Shown here one piece after another: positions 32,257 to 39,797 of a DNA stretch of 39,797 bases. Both the position numbers and the translations under genes were made by a program. Each line of letters starts with the position of its first letter. The stretch's first letter is position 1. Origin of the DNA: Phycisphaerae bacterium (GTDB lineage: Bacteria > Planctomycetota > Phycisphaerae > UBA1845 > Fen-1342); the NCBI GenBank assembly GCA_028277645.1, contig JANQFV010000011.1, positions 1 to 39,797 of the forward strand, read 5' to 3'. The notes below the pieces were generated by a model, which saw nothing but the letters and a program-made list of their open reading frames with translations, did no database searches and was not told where the DNA came from.

Positions 32257-33347
32257 ACCCACGATCGCGCGCCTGCTATCAACGCGCGCAGCTTCCGATG
32301 ATGATCGCGAATCTGCTCGTTGCGCCAGCGTTGTTGGCATGCATGGCAATGCCACTTCTCCGTCCGCATGGTGCAGCCACCTAAGATGAACTCACCACGT
32401 TCCAGTGCATGGTGTCCCTCGGTAGTGAGATTAACGAGCCCATACGTGATCGGCACAACCGGACTCACCCCGCACGCCGGACACGACTCCAGCGGCTCCA
32501 TCTCCATATTCCCAAGCGGGCCGCGCGTGCCTGACAGGGCGCCCGCCCAGGGAAGGCAACGCTGACACGTGATGCCGCCGAACTGTAGTTGGAGTGCCTG
32601 ATAGCGCGCCAGCGGCAACTTAGGCCGGAAGTGAAAGCGCTGGGTTGCAGCCTTGTCCGCGGAGAGTGGCACGTTGGGTGTAACGCGCACGCCGCGCTGG
32701 TCGCAGTAGCCGAAGCCGCTCCCGTCCATGCGTTTCAGCGTCACGCCGAAGGTTGATGTATCGCACACGACTGGCACTAGCGCTCGGATTTCAAGTTGTA
32801 CGATGTAGGCGCGGTCGCTGACGAGGATAGTAGGGTAAACATCGACGCGGTTGAATAGGAAAGGACGCAGCGCTAAGGGGAATCCGGCATCGGCGAACGC
32901 AATCTCGCTGAACAACCCGGCGAGATCTCCAAACGTCGTCTTTCGCGGGCCACCGAGCGCAGCCGGAAAATCGACAACGACGGCGGTTGTTTTCATGTCG
33001 GGATCGAACCGCACTGGGACCGCGCCGGTGGACTCAGGATGGAGCACGAAGTCACCCGTCGACGTAGCGTTCAGGAACAGCAGGCTGGTGACGTGCTCGG
33101 GCCAGGTTTCCGGCCTGCGCCAACCGCGTATGGCGATCGTCTTCGTGGCTCTGGGTAGCTTGTAAGCCCAGAAGACGTCGATGTTCCGCGTGCTAACCTC
33201 GCGTTCGTCGCCTGCAATCACGACGGCGTCTGACTCGGAATACAACCGACTGAGCCTTGTCGAAAGGTCTTCGGCAATCGACGCCGCCGACATTGCGCCG
33301 GTCATCGCGATGGCAGAGAAGATGAGAAGTTGCACTGGCTTCGTCAT
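32232..33347 (-). CDS. Exported protein with C-terminal zinc-ribbon module
   Basis: The 371-residue product starts at ATG 33347. Residues 1-25 (VQLLIFSAIAMTGAMSAASIA) form a signal peptide. The middle 230 residues have no recognised family. From about residue 255 there are paired cysteines: ITCQRC (~260), SCPACG (~290), and KWHCHACQQRW (~335). The segment SCPACGVSPVVPITYGL, later GGC, then WHCHACQQRW, matches a small zinc-ribbon domain that I know mainly as a stand-alone protein of about 80 residues. Here it is attached to an exported protein, which is odd for a zinc ribbon. The last codons come from the GTCATTCC repeat. Confidence 0.75.
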   Translation of the reverse strand: MTKPVQLLIFSAIAMTGAMSAASIAEDLSTRLSRLYSESDAVVIAGDEREVSTRNIDVFWAYKLPRATKTIAIRGWRRPETWPEHVTSLLFLNATSTGDFVLHPESTGAVPVRFDPDMKTTAVVVDFPAALGGPRKTTFGDLAGLFSEIAFADAGFPLALRPFLFNRVDVYPTILVSDRAYIVQLEIRALVPVVCDTSTFGVTLKRMDGSGFGYCDQRGVRVTPNVPLSADKAATQRFHFRPKLPLARYQALQLQFGGITCQRCLPWAGALSGTRGPLGNMEMEPLESCPACGVSPVVPITYGLVNLTTEGHHALERGEFILGGCTMRTEKWHCHACQQRWRNEQIRDHHRKLRALIAGARSWVDSSPRSE

Positions 33348-33439
33348 GACGACTTACTCGGGATTCGCCGCTCGCGAGTGTACGACTTGGCGACGGTCGT
33401 TGTGCGCGGTGCTGTCGAGAACTGTCAGGATGTGTACGA

Positions 33440-33467
33440 CAGCGGCCGACCGGGAGGTCGGCCGCTG
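33440..33467 (-). terminator. Stem-loop after polX
   Basis: CAGCGGCCGACC pairs perfectly with GGTCGGCCGCTG (12 bp) around GGGA, five bases after the polX stop codon on the minus strand. No T tract follows, so it may act as a stabilising or rho-assisted stem. Confidence 0.55.
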
Positions 33468-33471
33468 CGCC

Positions 33472-35196
33472 TCAACCTCGCTTGCGCGCGACGAAGTCCG
33501 CAATCTGCTTTGGCGTCCACGTGTTCAGCACGTCGGCTCTGCGCAAGCCAGCGCGGCGGGCGGTGCGTACGCCGAAGTGCATCTGATCGAGCTGTTCGGT
33601 GTCGTGCGCGTCGGTGTTGATGCTGATCGTCACGCCGAGGTCGCGGGCCAGGCGGGCGTGCTGGTCCTTCAGGTCCAGGCGGTAGTAATTGGCGTTGATC
33701 TCAAGCGCCGTGCCTGTTTCGGCGGCGGCGTGGCAGATGGTCTCGACGTCGAGCGCCATCGCCTCGCGTTCGTTGATCAGCCGGCCGCTGGGGTGGCCGA
33801 TGCAATTCACGTACGGGTTCTCGATCGCCGCCAAGGTCCGGCGCGTGTTCGCTTCCACATCCTGCCCCATTCCGGAGTGGATCGATGCGACGACCCAATC
33901 CAACTCGGCCAGCACGTCGTCGGCGTAGTCGAGCGAGCCATCGGCGAGGATGTCGACCTCGGTGCCAATCCAGATTTTGATGCCCTTGATCTCACGCGCC
34001 GCGCCGCGGACGTCCTGGATGTGCTCGTACAGGCGCTCTTCGTCCAATCCGTTGGCGATGGTGCTGCTCTTCGAATGATCCGTAATGCAGATCAGCTTCA
34101 GGCCGCGCTGCTGCGCGGCGGCGGCGAACTCGGCAATGCTGCTGCGGCCGTCGCTGGCCGGCGTGTGCAGGTGCAGGTCGGTACGGATGTGGCTGAGCTC
34201 GATCAGATCGCCAGCGGGGTTGTCCAGTTCGAACTCGCCGCGGTCTTCGCGCAGTTCGGGCGGAATCCACGGCAGTTCCAGGGCAGCGTAGATGTCTTCT
34301 TCGCTTGCGGAGGCGATGACGTCGTCGCCTTCGGTCAGGCCGTATTCGTTAAGGCTCCAGCCTCTCTTGACCGCGCGCTCGCGGAGTCGGACGTTGTGCT
34401 CCTTCGAACCGGTGAAGTACTGCCACGCGGCACCGAAGGACTCCGCGGGCACGACCCGCAAATCCACCTGAATCGAGCGGCCGGCCCGATACTCGTAGTG
34501 CACAGAACCCTTGGTCGCACCCGCGGCCAGAACTTCGGTTACGCCGGGAAGCTGCGTGAACCGCTGGACGATCGCCGCCCCATCGTCCGCGATGCACAGC
34601 AGGTCGAGATCGCCGACGGTTTCGCGTGCTCGCCGAAGTGAGCCGGCGGACTCGACGCGTTTCACGCCGGACATCGCGCCCACGGCTTCGCGCAGCTCGG
34701 CCGCGACGTTCCAGACATCACCCAGCCGGACGCGCCCGGCGCTGCGGGCGCGAAACTCAATGCCACGCTGCATCTGCGCGATGCTCTTGGGCCCGAAGCC
34801 CTTGAGACCTTTGAGGCGATCATCGGCGATCGCGGACTTCAGATCGTCGATGCCGGTGACGCCGAGCTCTTTCCAGAACACGGCGATTTTTTTCGGGCCG
34901 ACGCCGGGAATGTCGAGCAGGTTCAGCAGTGTCGCGGGCACCTCGCGGGTCAGTTCGTCGCGCTGGGCAAGCTTGCCGGTGTCAAGCAGTTCCTGGATCT
35001 TGCCAGCCGAACTCTTGCCCACGCCAGCGAGCGTGTTCAACTCACCCCGGGCGGCGATATCGACAATGTTCTCCGCCAGATCGCCAACGGTGCGGGCGAC
35101 CCGGCGATATGAGTTCACACGAAACCCGTCTTCGCCCTTGATTTCGAGCAGATCGGCGATTTCGTCGAATGCACGGGCAACGTCGGCGTTGGTCAT
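33472..35196 (-). CDS. polX: DNA polymerase X with PHP nuclease domain
   Basis: This is a gap-filling DNA repair polymerase with 3'-5' exonuclease. The 574-residue product starts at ATG 35196 with GGAG seven bases upstream. Order: N-terminal 8-kDa region and helix-hairpin-helix ([27 protein letters not shown]), polymerase palm [16 protein letters not shown] (the DxD metal ligands) and QVDLRVV, then a C-terminal PHP domain with TDLHLHT, ITDHSKS, GTEVDI, ASIHS, IGHPSG and NTDAH metal ligands. It is full length with all sites intact. It lies upstream of the zinc-ribbon gene. Confidence 0.96.
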   Translation of the reverse strand: MTNADVARAFDEIADLLEIKGEDGFRVNSYRRVARTVGDLAENIVDIAARGELNTLAGVGKSSAGKIQELLDTGKLAQRDELTREVPATLLNLLDIPGVGPKKIAVFWKELGVTGIDDLKSAIADDRLKGLKGFGPKSIAQMQRGIEFRARSAGRVRLGDVWNVAAELREAVGAMSGVKRVESAGSLRRARETVGDLDLLCIADDGAAIVQRFTQLPGVTEVLAAGATKGSVHYEYRAGRSIQVDLRVVPAESFGAAWQYFTGSKEHNVRLRERAVKRGWSLNEYGLTEGDDVIASASEEDIYAALELPWIPPELREDRGEFELDNPAGDLIELSHIRTDLHLHTPASDGRSSIAEFAAAAQQRGLKLICITDHSKSSTIANGLDEERLYEHIQDVRGAAREIKGIKIWIGTEVDILADGSLDYADDVLAELDWVVASIHSGMGQDVEANTRRTLAAIENPYVNCIGHPSGRLINEREAMALDVETICHAAAETGTALEINANYYRLDLKDQHARLARDLGVTISINTDAHDTEQLDQMHFGVRTARRAGLRRADVLNTWTPKQIADFVARKRG

Positions 35197-35231
35197 GGAG
35201 CAGCTCCGCAGGGTAGATAGCTGACGTTGTG

Positions 35232-35260
35232 GTTATAGGCGCGCGCCGAACGCATCACAA
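35232..35260 (-). promoter_or_regulatory. Promoter of polX
   Basis: On the minus strand TTGTGA, a 17-base spacer and TATAAC (five of six), 35 bases before ATG 35196. Confidence 0.5.
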
Positions 35261-35288
35261 CTGCGGCGCCTGACCAGCGGCGTGTGCG

Positions 35289-35294
35289 TATAAT
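35289..35294 (+). promoter_or_regulatory. -10 element of the CDGSH gene
   Basis: A perfect TATAAT lies 59 bases before ATG 35354. The -35 is not clear; CTGACC is near but at short (13-base) spacing. The gene diverges from polX. Confidence 0.5.
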
Positions 35295-35353
35295 CCGCCG
35301 GTACGACAACACCGGACAATCAACCGCACATTTCTTACTGAAAGGGACTGTCA

Positions 35354-35608
35354 ATGGCTGATCCGAAATATGGTTGCGCACCGATACCGGTGGAAGAGGC
35401 GCCGGGGAAGAAGGCCTACTGTACGTGTGGCTGGTCGGAGAAACTGCCGTACTGCGACGGCGCGCACAATCGCATGGACACCGGGTGTCGGCCGGAACTG
35501 GTCGAAGTGACCGAGCCGGGCAAGAAGTGGATCTGCCAGTGTCACAAGAGTGCGAACATGCCCTGGTGCGACGGGACACACAAGTCGCTGGGGGACGCCG
35601 CAGGTTAG
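35354..35608 (+). CDS. Tandem CDGSH iron-sulfur protein
   Basis: The 84-residue soluble protein has two CDGSH [2Fe-2S] motifs. The first is Cys23, Cys25, Cys34 and His38 (CTCGWSEKLPYCDGAH); the second is Cys61, Cys63, Cys72 and His76 (CQCHKSANMPWCDGTH). Both follow the C-x-C-x8-CDG-x-H pattern, so the protein should bind two [2Fe-2S] clusters with His ligands, possibly in redox sensing or cluster transfer. Start ATG 35354 with AAAGGGA upstream. Its stop shares bases with that of rsmB. Confidence 0.93.
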   Translation: MADPKYGCAPIPVEEAPGKKAYCTCGWSEKLPYCDGAHNRMDTGCRPELVEVTEPGKKWICQCHKSANMPWCDGTHKSLGDAAG

Positions 35609-36981
35609 GCGGGGGCGCGGGTCAGTACCGCGTAGTATCCGCCGTCGCGCCAATTGGCTAGCTGGGGACCCCACGTGGGCAGCGCGGTCTGCTCATCTGT
35701 GAGCGTCCACTGCGGGTGCTCGTTGAGGAACGTTGCCACGATCGCCTGATTCTCCTCGTCCTCAATACTGCAAGTGCTGTACACCAAACGTCCGCCGGAG
35801 CGCACGCTGCGTGCGGCGCCATCGATCAGACTGCGTTGCACCTCCGCGAGTGAGGCTAGCTTCTTTAGCGTCAGGCCGAGGCGAGCTTCGGGGCGCCGAG
35901 CGATCACGCCGGTGTTGGAACAGGGAACGTCGATCAACGCGGCGTCGAACGGTGCGTTTGGCAGATGGCTGAGGTCTTCGCCGGGGGTGATGACCCGCGT
36001 CTGCACACACGTTAGGCCGAGGCGCTGCACGTTCTCATCGACGCGCCGCAGGCGCTGCGCGTCTGTGTCGCAAGCGAGGATGCTACCCTCGTCGTTCATC
36101 AGCAGGGCGAGTGTGATCGTCTTTCCGCCGGGGGCGGCGCAAAGGTCGAGAACGCGTTCGCCCGGCTGTGGGGCGACTGCGCGGGCGGCGGTATTGGCCG
36201 TAACGTCCTGGATGTAGAGTTCGCCGGTGCGGAAGGCGTGGCTGTCGACGATCGACGCGGAGGTCGGCAGGAATGCGGTGTCTCCAGTGATCCCAGCGGA
36301 ATTTGTCACGGAGTGAATTGTCTCGGCGAACGCCGTCGCGCTCGTGCGGAGTGCGTTGCGCTGGATGACGGTGACCGGTCGCGACTGCGAGGCCCAACTG
36401 AGCGACTCGGCGCGTTCGAGTCCCCAGCGTTCAACATGAGCGGCGAAACGCGCCGGCGGCTGCCCAGTCGCGTACGCCAAGTGTTGCACCAAATCGTGCT
36501 CGGCAGGTGGCAAAACGGATTGGTCGAACGTACACGCGTTCATCCAATCGACGCGGATCTGCGCTGCATTGAGGCGCGTCCACGGAATACGGCGCTCCCG
36601 GATCGCGCCGGTCAGACGCCGCAGAATCGCATTGACCATGCCCGGGGCTTTGCCGCGGACGAGTCTTTGAGCGAGCTCGACAGCCTGGTCCACCGCTGCA
36701 AACGGCGGCACGCGTTCAAGCCAGACGACCTGGTATGCGGCCGTGCAGAGGATTGCACGCAACATTGCGTTCGTGCGGCGCGGCTCGTACGTGGCCACCT
36801 GACTCAGTACGTGCTCGATTGTGATAACGTGGCGGAGCGTGCCCTGCGCGATTTCAAGCGCTAGTCCGGTGTCACGTGTGGAAAGACCATCAGCGCCGGT
36901 GCGAAGCTGATCGCTGGCGAAGGCCTCGCCGGCAAGGGCAGCGCGGACGGCGTGGACTGCAGCGGTGCGGGCGTCACTCAT
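35605..36981 (-). CDS. rsmB: 16S rRNA (cytosine-967 C5)-methyltransferase RsmB
   Basis: The enzyme methylates C967 of 16S rRNA. The 458-residue product has an N-terminal NusB-like helical domain (about 1-140: AQGTLRHVITIEHVLSQV, AILCTAAYQVVWLERVPPFA) and a SAM-dependent methyltransferase domain: DLCAAPGGKTITLA (motif I), DVPCSNTGVIARRP with the catalytic-set Cys, and VYSTCSIEDEEN with the nucleophile/second Cys. Its ATG overlaps the fmt stop (ATGA). It is the last gene of the def-fmt-rsmB unit. Confidence 0.93.
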   Translation of the reverse strand: MSDARTAAVHAVRAALAGEAFASDQLRTGADGLSTRDTGLALEIAQGTLRHVITIEHVLSQVATYEPRRTNAMLRAILCTAAYQVVWLERVPPFAAVDQAVELAQRLVRGKAPGMVNAILRRLTGAIRERRIPWTRLNAAQIRVDWMNACTFDQSVLPPAEHDLVQHLAYATGQPPARFAAHVERWGLERAESLSWASQSRPVTVIQRNALRTSATAFAETIHSVTNSAGITGDTAFLPTSASIVDSHAFRTGELYIQDVTANTAARAVAPQPGERVLDLCAAPGGKTITLALLMNDEGSILACDTDAQRLRRVDENVQRLGLTCVQTRVITPGEDLSHLPNAPFDAALIDVPCSNTGVIARRPEARLGLTLKKLASLAEVQRSLIDGAARSVRSGGRLVYSTCSIEDEENQAIVATFLNEHPQWTLTDEQTALPTWGPQLANWRDGGYYAVLTRAPA

Positions 36982-37931
36982 GGCGCTTCCGGGCGGACTA
37001 GGTGATCGCCGACCGCGATGCGGCGTCCATTGGCGAAGGCCTCAAACGGCATGAGCTTACCGCTGGCGGGGCGCACTTCGAGCAGTTGCACGCAGCCTTC
37101 GCCGGTCTGTACGGCGTGACTAGCTCGGAAGGCACCCGGTGGGAAGTCGACGTCCGGTTGTTGCTCGTCTTCGGTCGCGCGGGCCCGGGCCAGCAACACA
37201 CGCTCGCGCTTGCCGCTGCGCGACACGAACTCGGCGCTCGCCGCCGGCCATGACCAGAGGCCATTGATGCGGCGGGCGATCGAATGGGCCGACTGATTCC
37301 AGTCGATGAGGCCGTCTGCCTTTGATAGCTTCGGGGCGCGTGTAGCAAGCGACATATTCTGCGGAACGGGTTTGACGGTGCCGGCCTCGATCTGTTGCAG
37401 TGTCTCGACGATGAGTATGGCGCCAAGCCGGGCGAGCCGGTCGTGCAGCTCCTCGGCAGTTTCAGTCTCATCGATAGGCGTTTCGCTGCGCGACCAGATA
37501 GCGCCGGCGTCCCAGCGTTCGTTGAGCTGAAAGACAGTCACGCCGGTGGTGGTCTCGCCATTGATGATGGCCCATTGATAAGGGGCCGCACCGCGGTACT
37601 TCGGCAGCAATGAGCCGTGGATGTTGACGCAGCCGCGTGGCAGCGCGTCCAGGAAAGCTGGGCCGATCTTCTGTCCAAACGCCGTCACAATGCCGAATTC
37701 GGCATCGGCTGTCAGCACGTCGACGTCGAGCGCGTTGAGGTCTTCGGCCTGAACGTGCATCAGCTCCAGCTCGTTAGCGGCAGTGTGCACGTAGGTTGGT
37801 TGCACCTTGCGCCCACGGCCCGCCGGCCGATCGGGTTGGCTGATTACGCGCAGCACGTCGTGGCCGGCCTTTACCAGCGCGTACAACGCCGGCACGGCGA
37901 AGTCTCCGGTTCCGAGATAGACCAGTTTCAT
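36978..37931 (-). CDS. fmt: Methionyl-tRNA formyltransferase
   Basis: It formylates initiator Met-tRNA using 10-formyl-tetrahydrofolate, as needed for bacterial translation start. The 317-residue product starts at ATG 37931, five bases after the def stop. It shows YLGTGDFAVPAL, the QPDRPAGRGRKVQPT loop, VNIHGSLLPKYRGAAPYQWAI with the catalytic His, and NERWDAGAIW where the usual motif is DEGLDTGDI; the critical Asp is kept. The C-terminal tRNA-binding domain follows. Length is normal. Confidence 0.94.
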   Translation of the reverse strand: MKLVYLGTGDFAVPALYALVKAGHDVLRVISQPDRPAGRGRKVQPTYVHTAANELELMHVQAEDLNALDVDVLTADAEFGIVTAFGQKIGPAFLDALPRGCVNIHGSLLPKYRGAAPYQWAIINGETTTGVTVFQLNERWDAGAIWSRSETPIDETETAEELHDRLARLGAILIVETLQQIEAGTVKPVPQNMSLATRAPKLSKADGLIDWNQSAHSIARRINGLWSWPAASAEFVSRSGKRERVLLARARATEDEQQPDVDFPPGAFRASHAVQTGEGCVQLLEVRPASGKLMPFEAFANGRRIAVGDHLVRPEAP

Positions 37932-37936
37932 TCCGG

Positions 37937-38464
37937 TCAGGACTCGTTCGACTTGTAGTTGTCTTCGAGTGCCCGCAGCGTCTGTTTGGTAGCGATGCGA
38001 TCGGACGGGCCCATGCGGTCGAGGATTAGCACGCCGTTGAGGTGGTCGGTCTCGTGCTGGCAAATGCGCGCGATGAGATCTTCGGTCTGCACGACGAACT
38101 CGCGGCCGTCGAGGTCCTGCGCGGTCACGACGCACTGTTTCGCCCGCCGCACGGCGACATGCACACCGGGCAGCGACAGGCAGCCTTCTTCACCTTCGAC
38201 CGAGCCGTGCTGGTCCGTGATACGGGGGTTGACGAAGATGCGATCGTCGCTTGGTTCGCCGGAGTGGTTCATCACAAACAGCCGTTGGAGGAGGCCGACC
38301 TGCGGTGCCGCGAGGCCGACGCCGTTTCCGTCGCGCATCAGCTCCAGCATGCGCTGCGTCAGCGCCGCGAGATCGTCGTCAAACATCGTGACCGGCGCAC
38401 ACTTGTCGCGCAGACGTGGGTCCGGATAGTGGATGATTCGCAGCGTGTCGAGCCCGATGCTCAT
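37937..38464 (-). CDS. def: Peptide deformylase
   Basis: The enzyme removes the formyl group from nascent N-terminal Met. The 175-residue metalloprotein has all three signature motifs: GVGLAAPQ (47-54), EEGCLSLPG with metal-ligand Cys95, and QHETDHLNG with His137, Glu138 and His141. Length matches the family. It is followed after five bases by fmt, giving the classic def-fmt pair. Confidence 0.97.
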   Translation of the reverse strand: MSIGLDTLRIIHYPDPRLRDKCAPVTMFDDDLAALTQRMLELMRDGNGVGLAAPQVGLLQRLFVMNHSGEPSDDRIFVNPRITDQHGSVEGEEGCLSLPGVHVAVRRAKQCVVTAQDLDGREFVVQTEDLIARICQHETDHLNGVLILDRMGPSDRIATKQTLRALEDNYKSNES

Positions 38465-38536
38465 AGTTTCGCTCGTGCACTCCAGTCAGTGAAGATGAGC
38501 CACCTACGGCAATAATAGCGATTCAACCGGGGAATG

Positions 38537-39643
38537 TCAGATCGAGCGGCCCAGCAGGAAGGCGTGCGCCACGCGGCGGGACATCTGCGGGTTGTTGAAC
38601 AGCATCGGCATGAGCAGGCCGAGGTCGGTGTTCGGCATGCGCAGGTAGTCGGCCAGATCGGCGCGCCAGGCCGGTCCGAAAGTAGTCAGCTCATCCTGAA
38701 GCACGGGCGCTGCCAGCGCGCGGGCGACCGTCTCGGCGGCGAGCTGCCCGGACCGCAGCGCGGGAAAGCCGCCCTCGTTGTTGAACGCGGCGTTGAACCC
38801 GCCGGCAGCGCCGATCAGCAGGCAGCGCTTGCCGACGTGCGAGTCAAGCTCAAGTGCGGCGCCGGCCAGCGACGGACCCTGCGCGAGTGTCGGTTCCGCG
38901 AGATCACCAAGTACACCGGCGGCGTGCGCAGCGGCGATTAGACTGCGCATCTGTTCTTCGGGCGGGGCGTCCTGCTCGCGCGTCAGCAACGTGACACGCA
39001 CCTGATCAGGGCTCCACGCTAGCGTCGCAAGGCGCTGTTTCCTGCCGCCGGCGAGGACGACGTCCAGCCCCTTACGCTCAGACGCGGTGTGAAACGTCGC
39101 CACCATGCAATGACCATGGTTCTGCTGTCGGGCGGCGGGCAGAAGGTTGGCGTGTTGGGCCGTGCGTGATGCAGCGCCGTCAGCAATCGCGACGATCTGT
39201 CCACAAATGGTAACGCCGGTCGAGAGCTCGGCCAGCGCGTCTGATTCGCCTAGCTGGAGCGACACCAGTTCGGCTGAGCGGATGACGTCCACTCCTGCGG
39301 CGGCGGCGCTCGCGAGCCAGTGTTCGGCGAAGGTTGGCGGATCCACGATCCATCCGGTGAGCTCCGGGTCGTCCACATCGACCTGATGCTTGAAGTCCCA
39401 CGACATGAGGTGTACGCCAGCGAATTCGCGGGCGCCGATACGTCTGGCCGTCAGACCGTGGTCCATACAGAAACGAACTGCCGCTGGTCCGAGCCAGCCG
39501 CCACAGAGGCCGGGCTCGGGCTGGGCGCCGCGTTCGATAATGATTGCGGAGCAGTCGCGTTCGCGCGCTGCGTGGGCCGCGGCCACACCGGCAGGCCCGC
39601 CGCCGACAATAAGCAGATCACATTCCTGCGAAGCACCCGGCAC
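38537..39643 (-). CDS. FAD-dependent oxidoreductase, geranylgeranyl reductase-like
   Basis: The 368-residue protein starts at GTG 39643, preceded by GAGG. N-terminal FAD motif VGGGPAG (residues 14-19), then ERG near 37-39, and C-terminal FAD-binding LIGAAGGFNAAFNNEGG, as in the NAD(P)/FAD-dependent and geranylgeranyl-reductase family. Substrate is not readable. The stop of the upstream gene is ten bases before the start, so the two are cotranscribed. Def follows after 72 bases. Confidence 0.85.
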   Translation of the reverse strand: MPGASQECDLLIVGGGPAGVAAAHAARERDCSAIIIERGAQPEPGLCGGWLGPAAVRFCMDHGLTARRIGAREFAGVHLMSWDFKHQVDVDDPELTGWIVDPPTFAEHWLASAAAAGVDVIRSAELVSLQLGESDALAELSTGVTICGQIVAIADGAASRTAQHANLLPAARQQNHGHCMVATFHTASERKGLDVVLAGGRKQRLATLAWSPDQVRVTLLTREQDAPPEEQMRSLIAAAHAAGVLGDLAEPTLAQGPSLAGAALELDSHVGKRCLLIGAAGGFNAAFNNEGGFPALRSGQLAAETVARALAAPVLQDELTTFGPAWRADLADYLRMPNTDLGLLMPMLFNNPQMSRRVAHAFLLGRSI

Positions 39644-39652
39644 GATGTGACC

Positions 39653-39797
39653 TCAGTCCAACTGTTCCCAGAGTGTGTTCTCGGCTCGCTCGAAGCGCTG
39701 AAACGCGGCTTGGACGGCTTCGGAAATCGCCTGGAGCTCAGCGTCGTGCGGGGCGGCGCTGCCGTCAGCCGGCAATGTCGCGAGAACGGCCTGCAGT
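39653..39797 (-). CDS. C-terminal fragment of an unknown protein
   Basis: The frame reads in from the window edge and stops at TGA 39655-39653. The last 47 residues are helical (ELQAISEAVQAAFQRFERAE) ending in ENTLWEQLD. No family is recognisable. It is the gene upstream of the FAD oxidoreductase and is read with it. Confidence 0.5.
   Translation of the reverse strand, partial: LQAVLATLPADGSAAPHDAELQAISEAVQAAFQRFERAENTLWEQLD

Overview
The window is a dense, GC-rich, chromosomal stretch from a Gram-negative (diderm) bacterium. The best fit is a planctomycete. This is inferred from a HYExAFE-family protein, a secreted thrombospondin-type-3 protein, a cysteine-less TlpA-like/TPR protein, a receiver/PPDK-N fusion and high-GC codon use; there is no rRNA here to prove it. 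LptF/LptG indicate an outer membrane with LPS. I found no tRNA, rRNA, CRISPR array, prophage or insertion sequence.

Layout. 1-447: the end of a truncated ORF and a small hypothetical. 474-3811 (minus): a secreted calcium-binding-type repeat protein and the Na+/H+ antiporter NhaA. 3982-6281 (plus): a methyltransferase and a sodium/solute symporter. 6359-6862 (minus): HYExAFE protein. 7175-9254 (plus): a small protein, CoaD and a membrane-anchored metallophosphoesterase. 9266-11210 (minus): PyrK and a PhnD-like lipoprotein, preceded by a well-formed promoter / ~105-nt RNA / intrinsic terminator (a small RNA or an attenuated leader). 11630-12034 (plus): Nudix hydrolase. 12069-13640 (minus): exported TPR protein. 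13822-18121 (plus): an apparent operon of thioredoxin-fold/TPR, DnaJ, membrane and anchored TPR proteins. 18222-20246: HflX and exported glutathione peroxidase. 20455-22568: a divergent MTAP-family protein overlapping an amidohydrolase (nucleoside salvage or futalosine chemistry). 22598-23566 (minus): a DtxR-type regulator and a ferritin-like protein, an iron unit. 24051-28575 (plus): glutamate dehydrogenase with a ~330-nt leader, and a large receiver/ATP-grasp fusion. 28701-32139: LptF, LptG and an orphan OmpR-type regulator. 32232-35196 (minus): an exported zinc-ribbon protein and PolX. 35354-35608: tandem CDGSH protein. 35605-39797 (minus): RsmB, Fmt, Def, an FAD oxidoreductase and the end of one more protein.

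Most genes are housekeeping and organised in short, tightly spaced operons. Iron handling, LPS export and translation initiation/rRNA modification (def-fmt-rsmB) form recognisable modules. The least explained signals are the RNA element upstream of pyrK, the long gdhA leader, the divergent MTAP/amidohydrolase pair, and the receiver/PPDK-N fusion. A small family of inverted repeats sits in intergenic DNA, and one widespread GTCATTCC-type repeat forms the 3' end of a gene.
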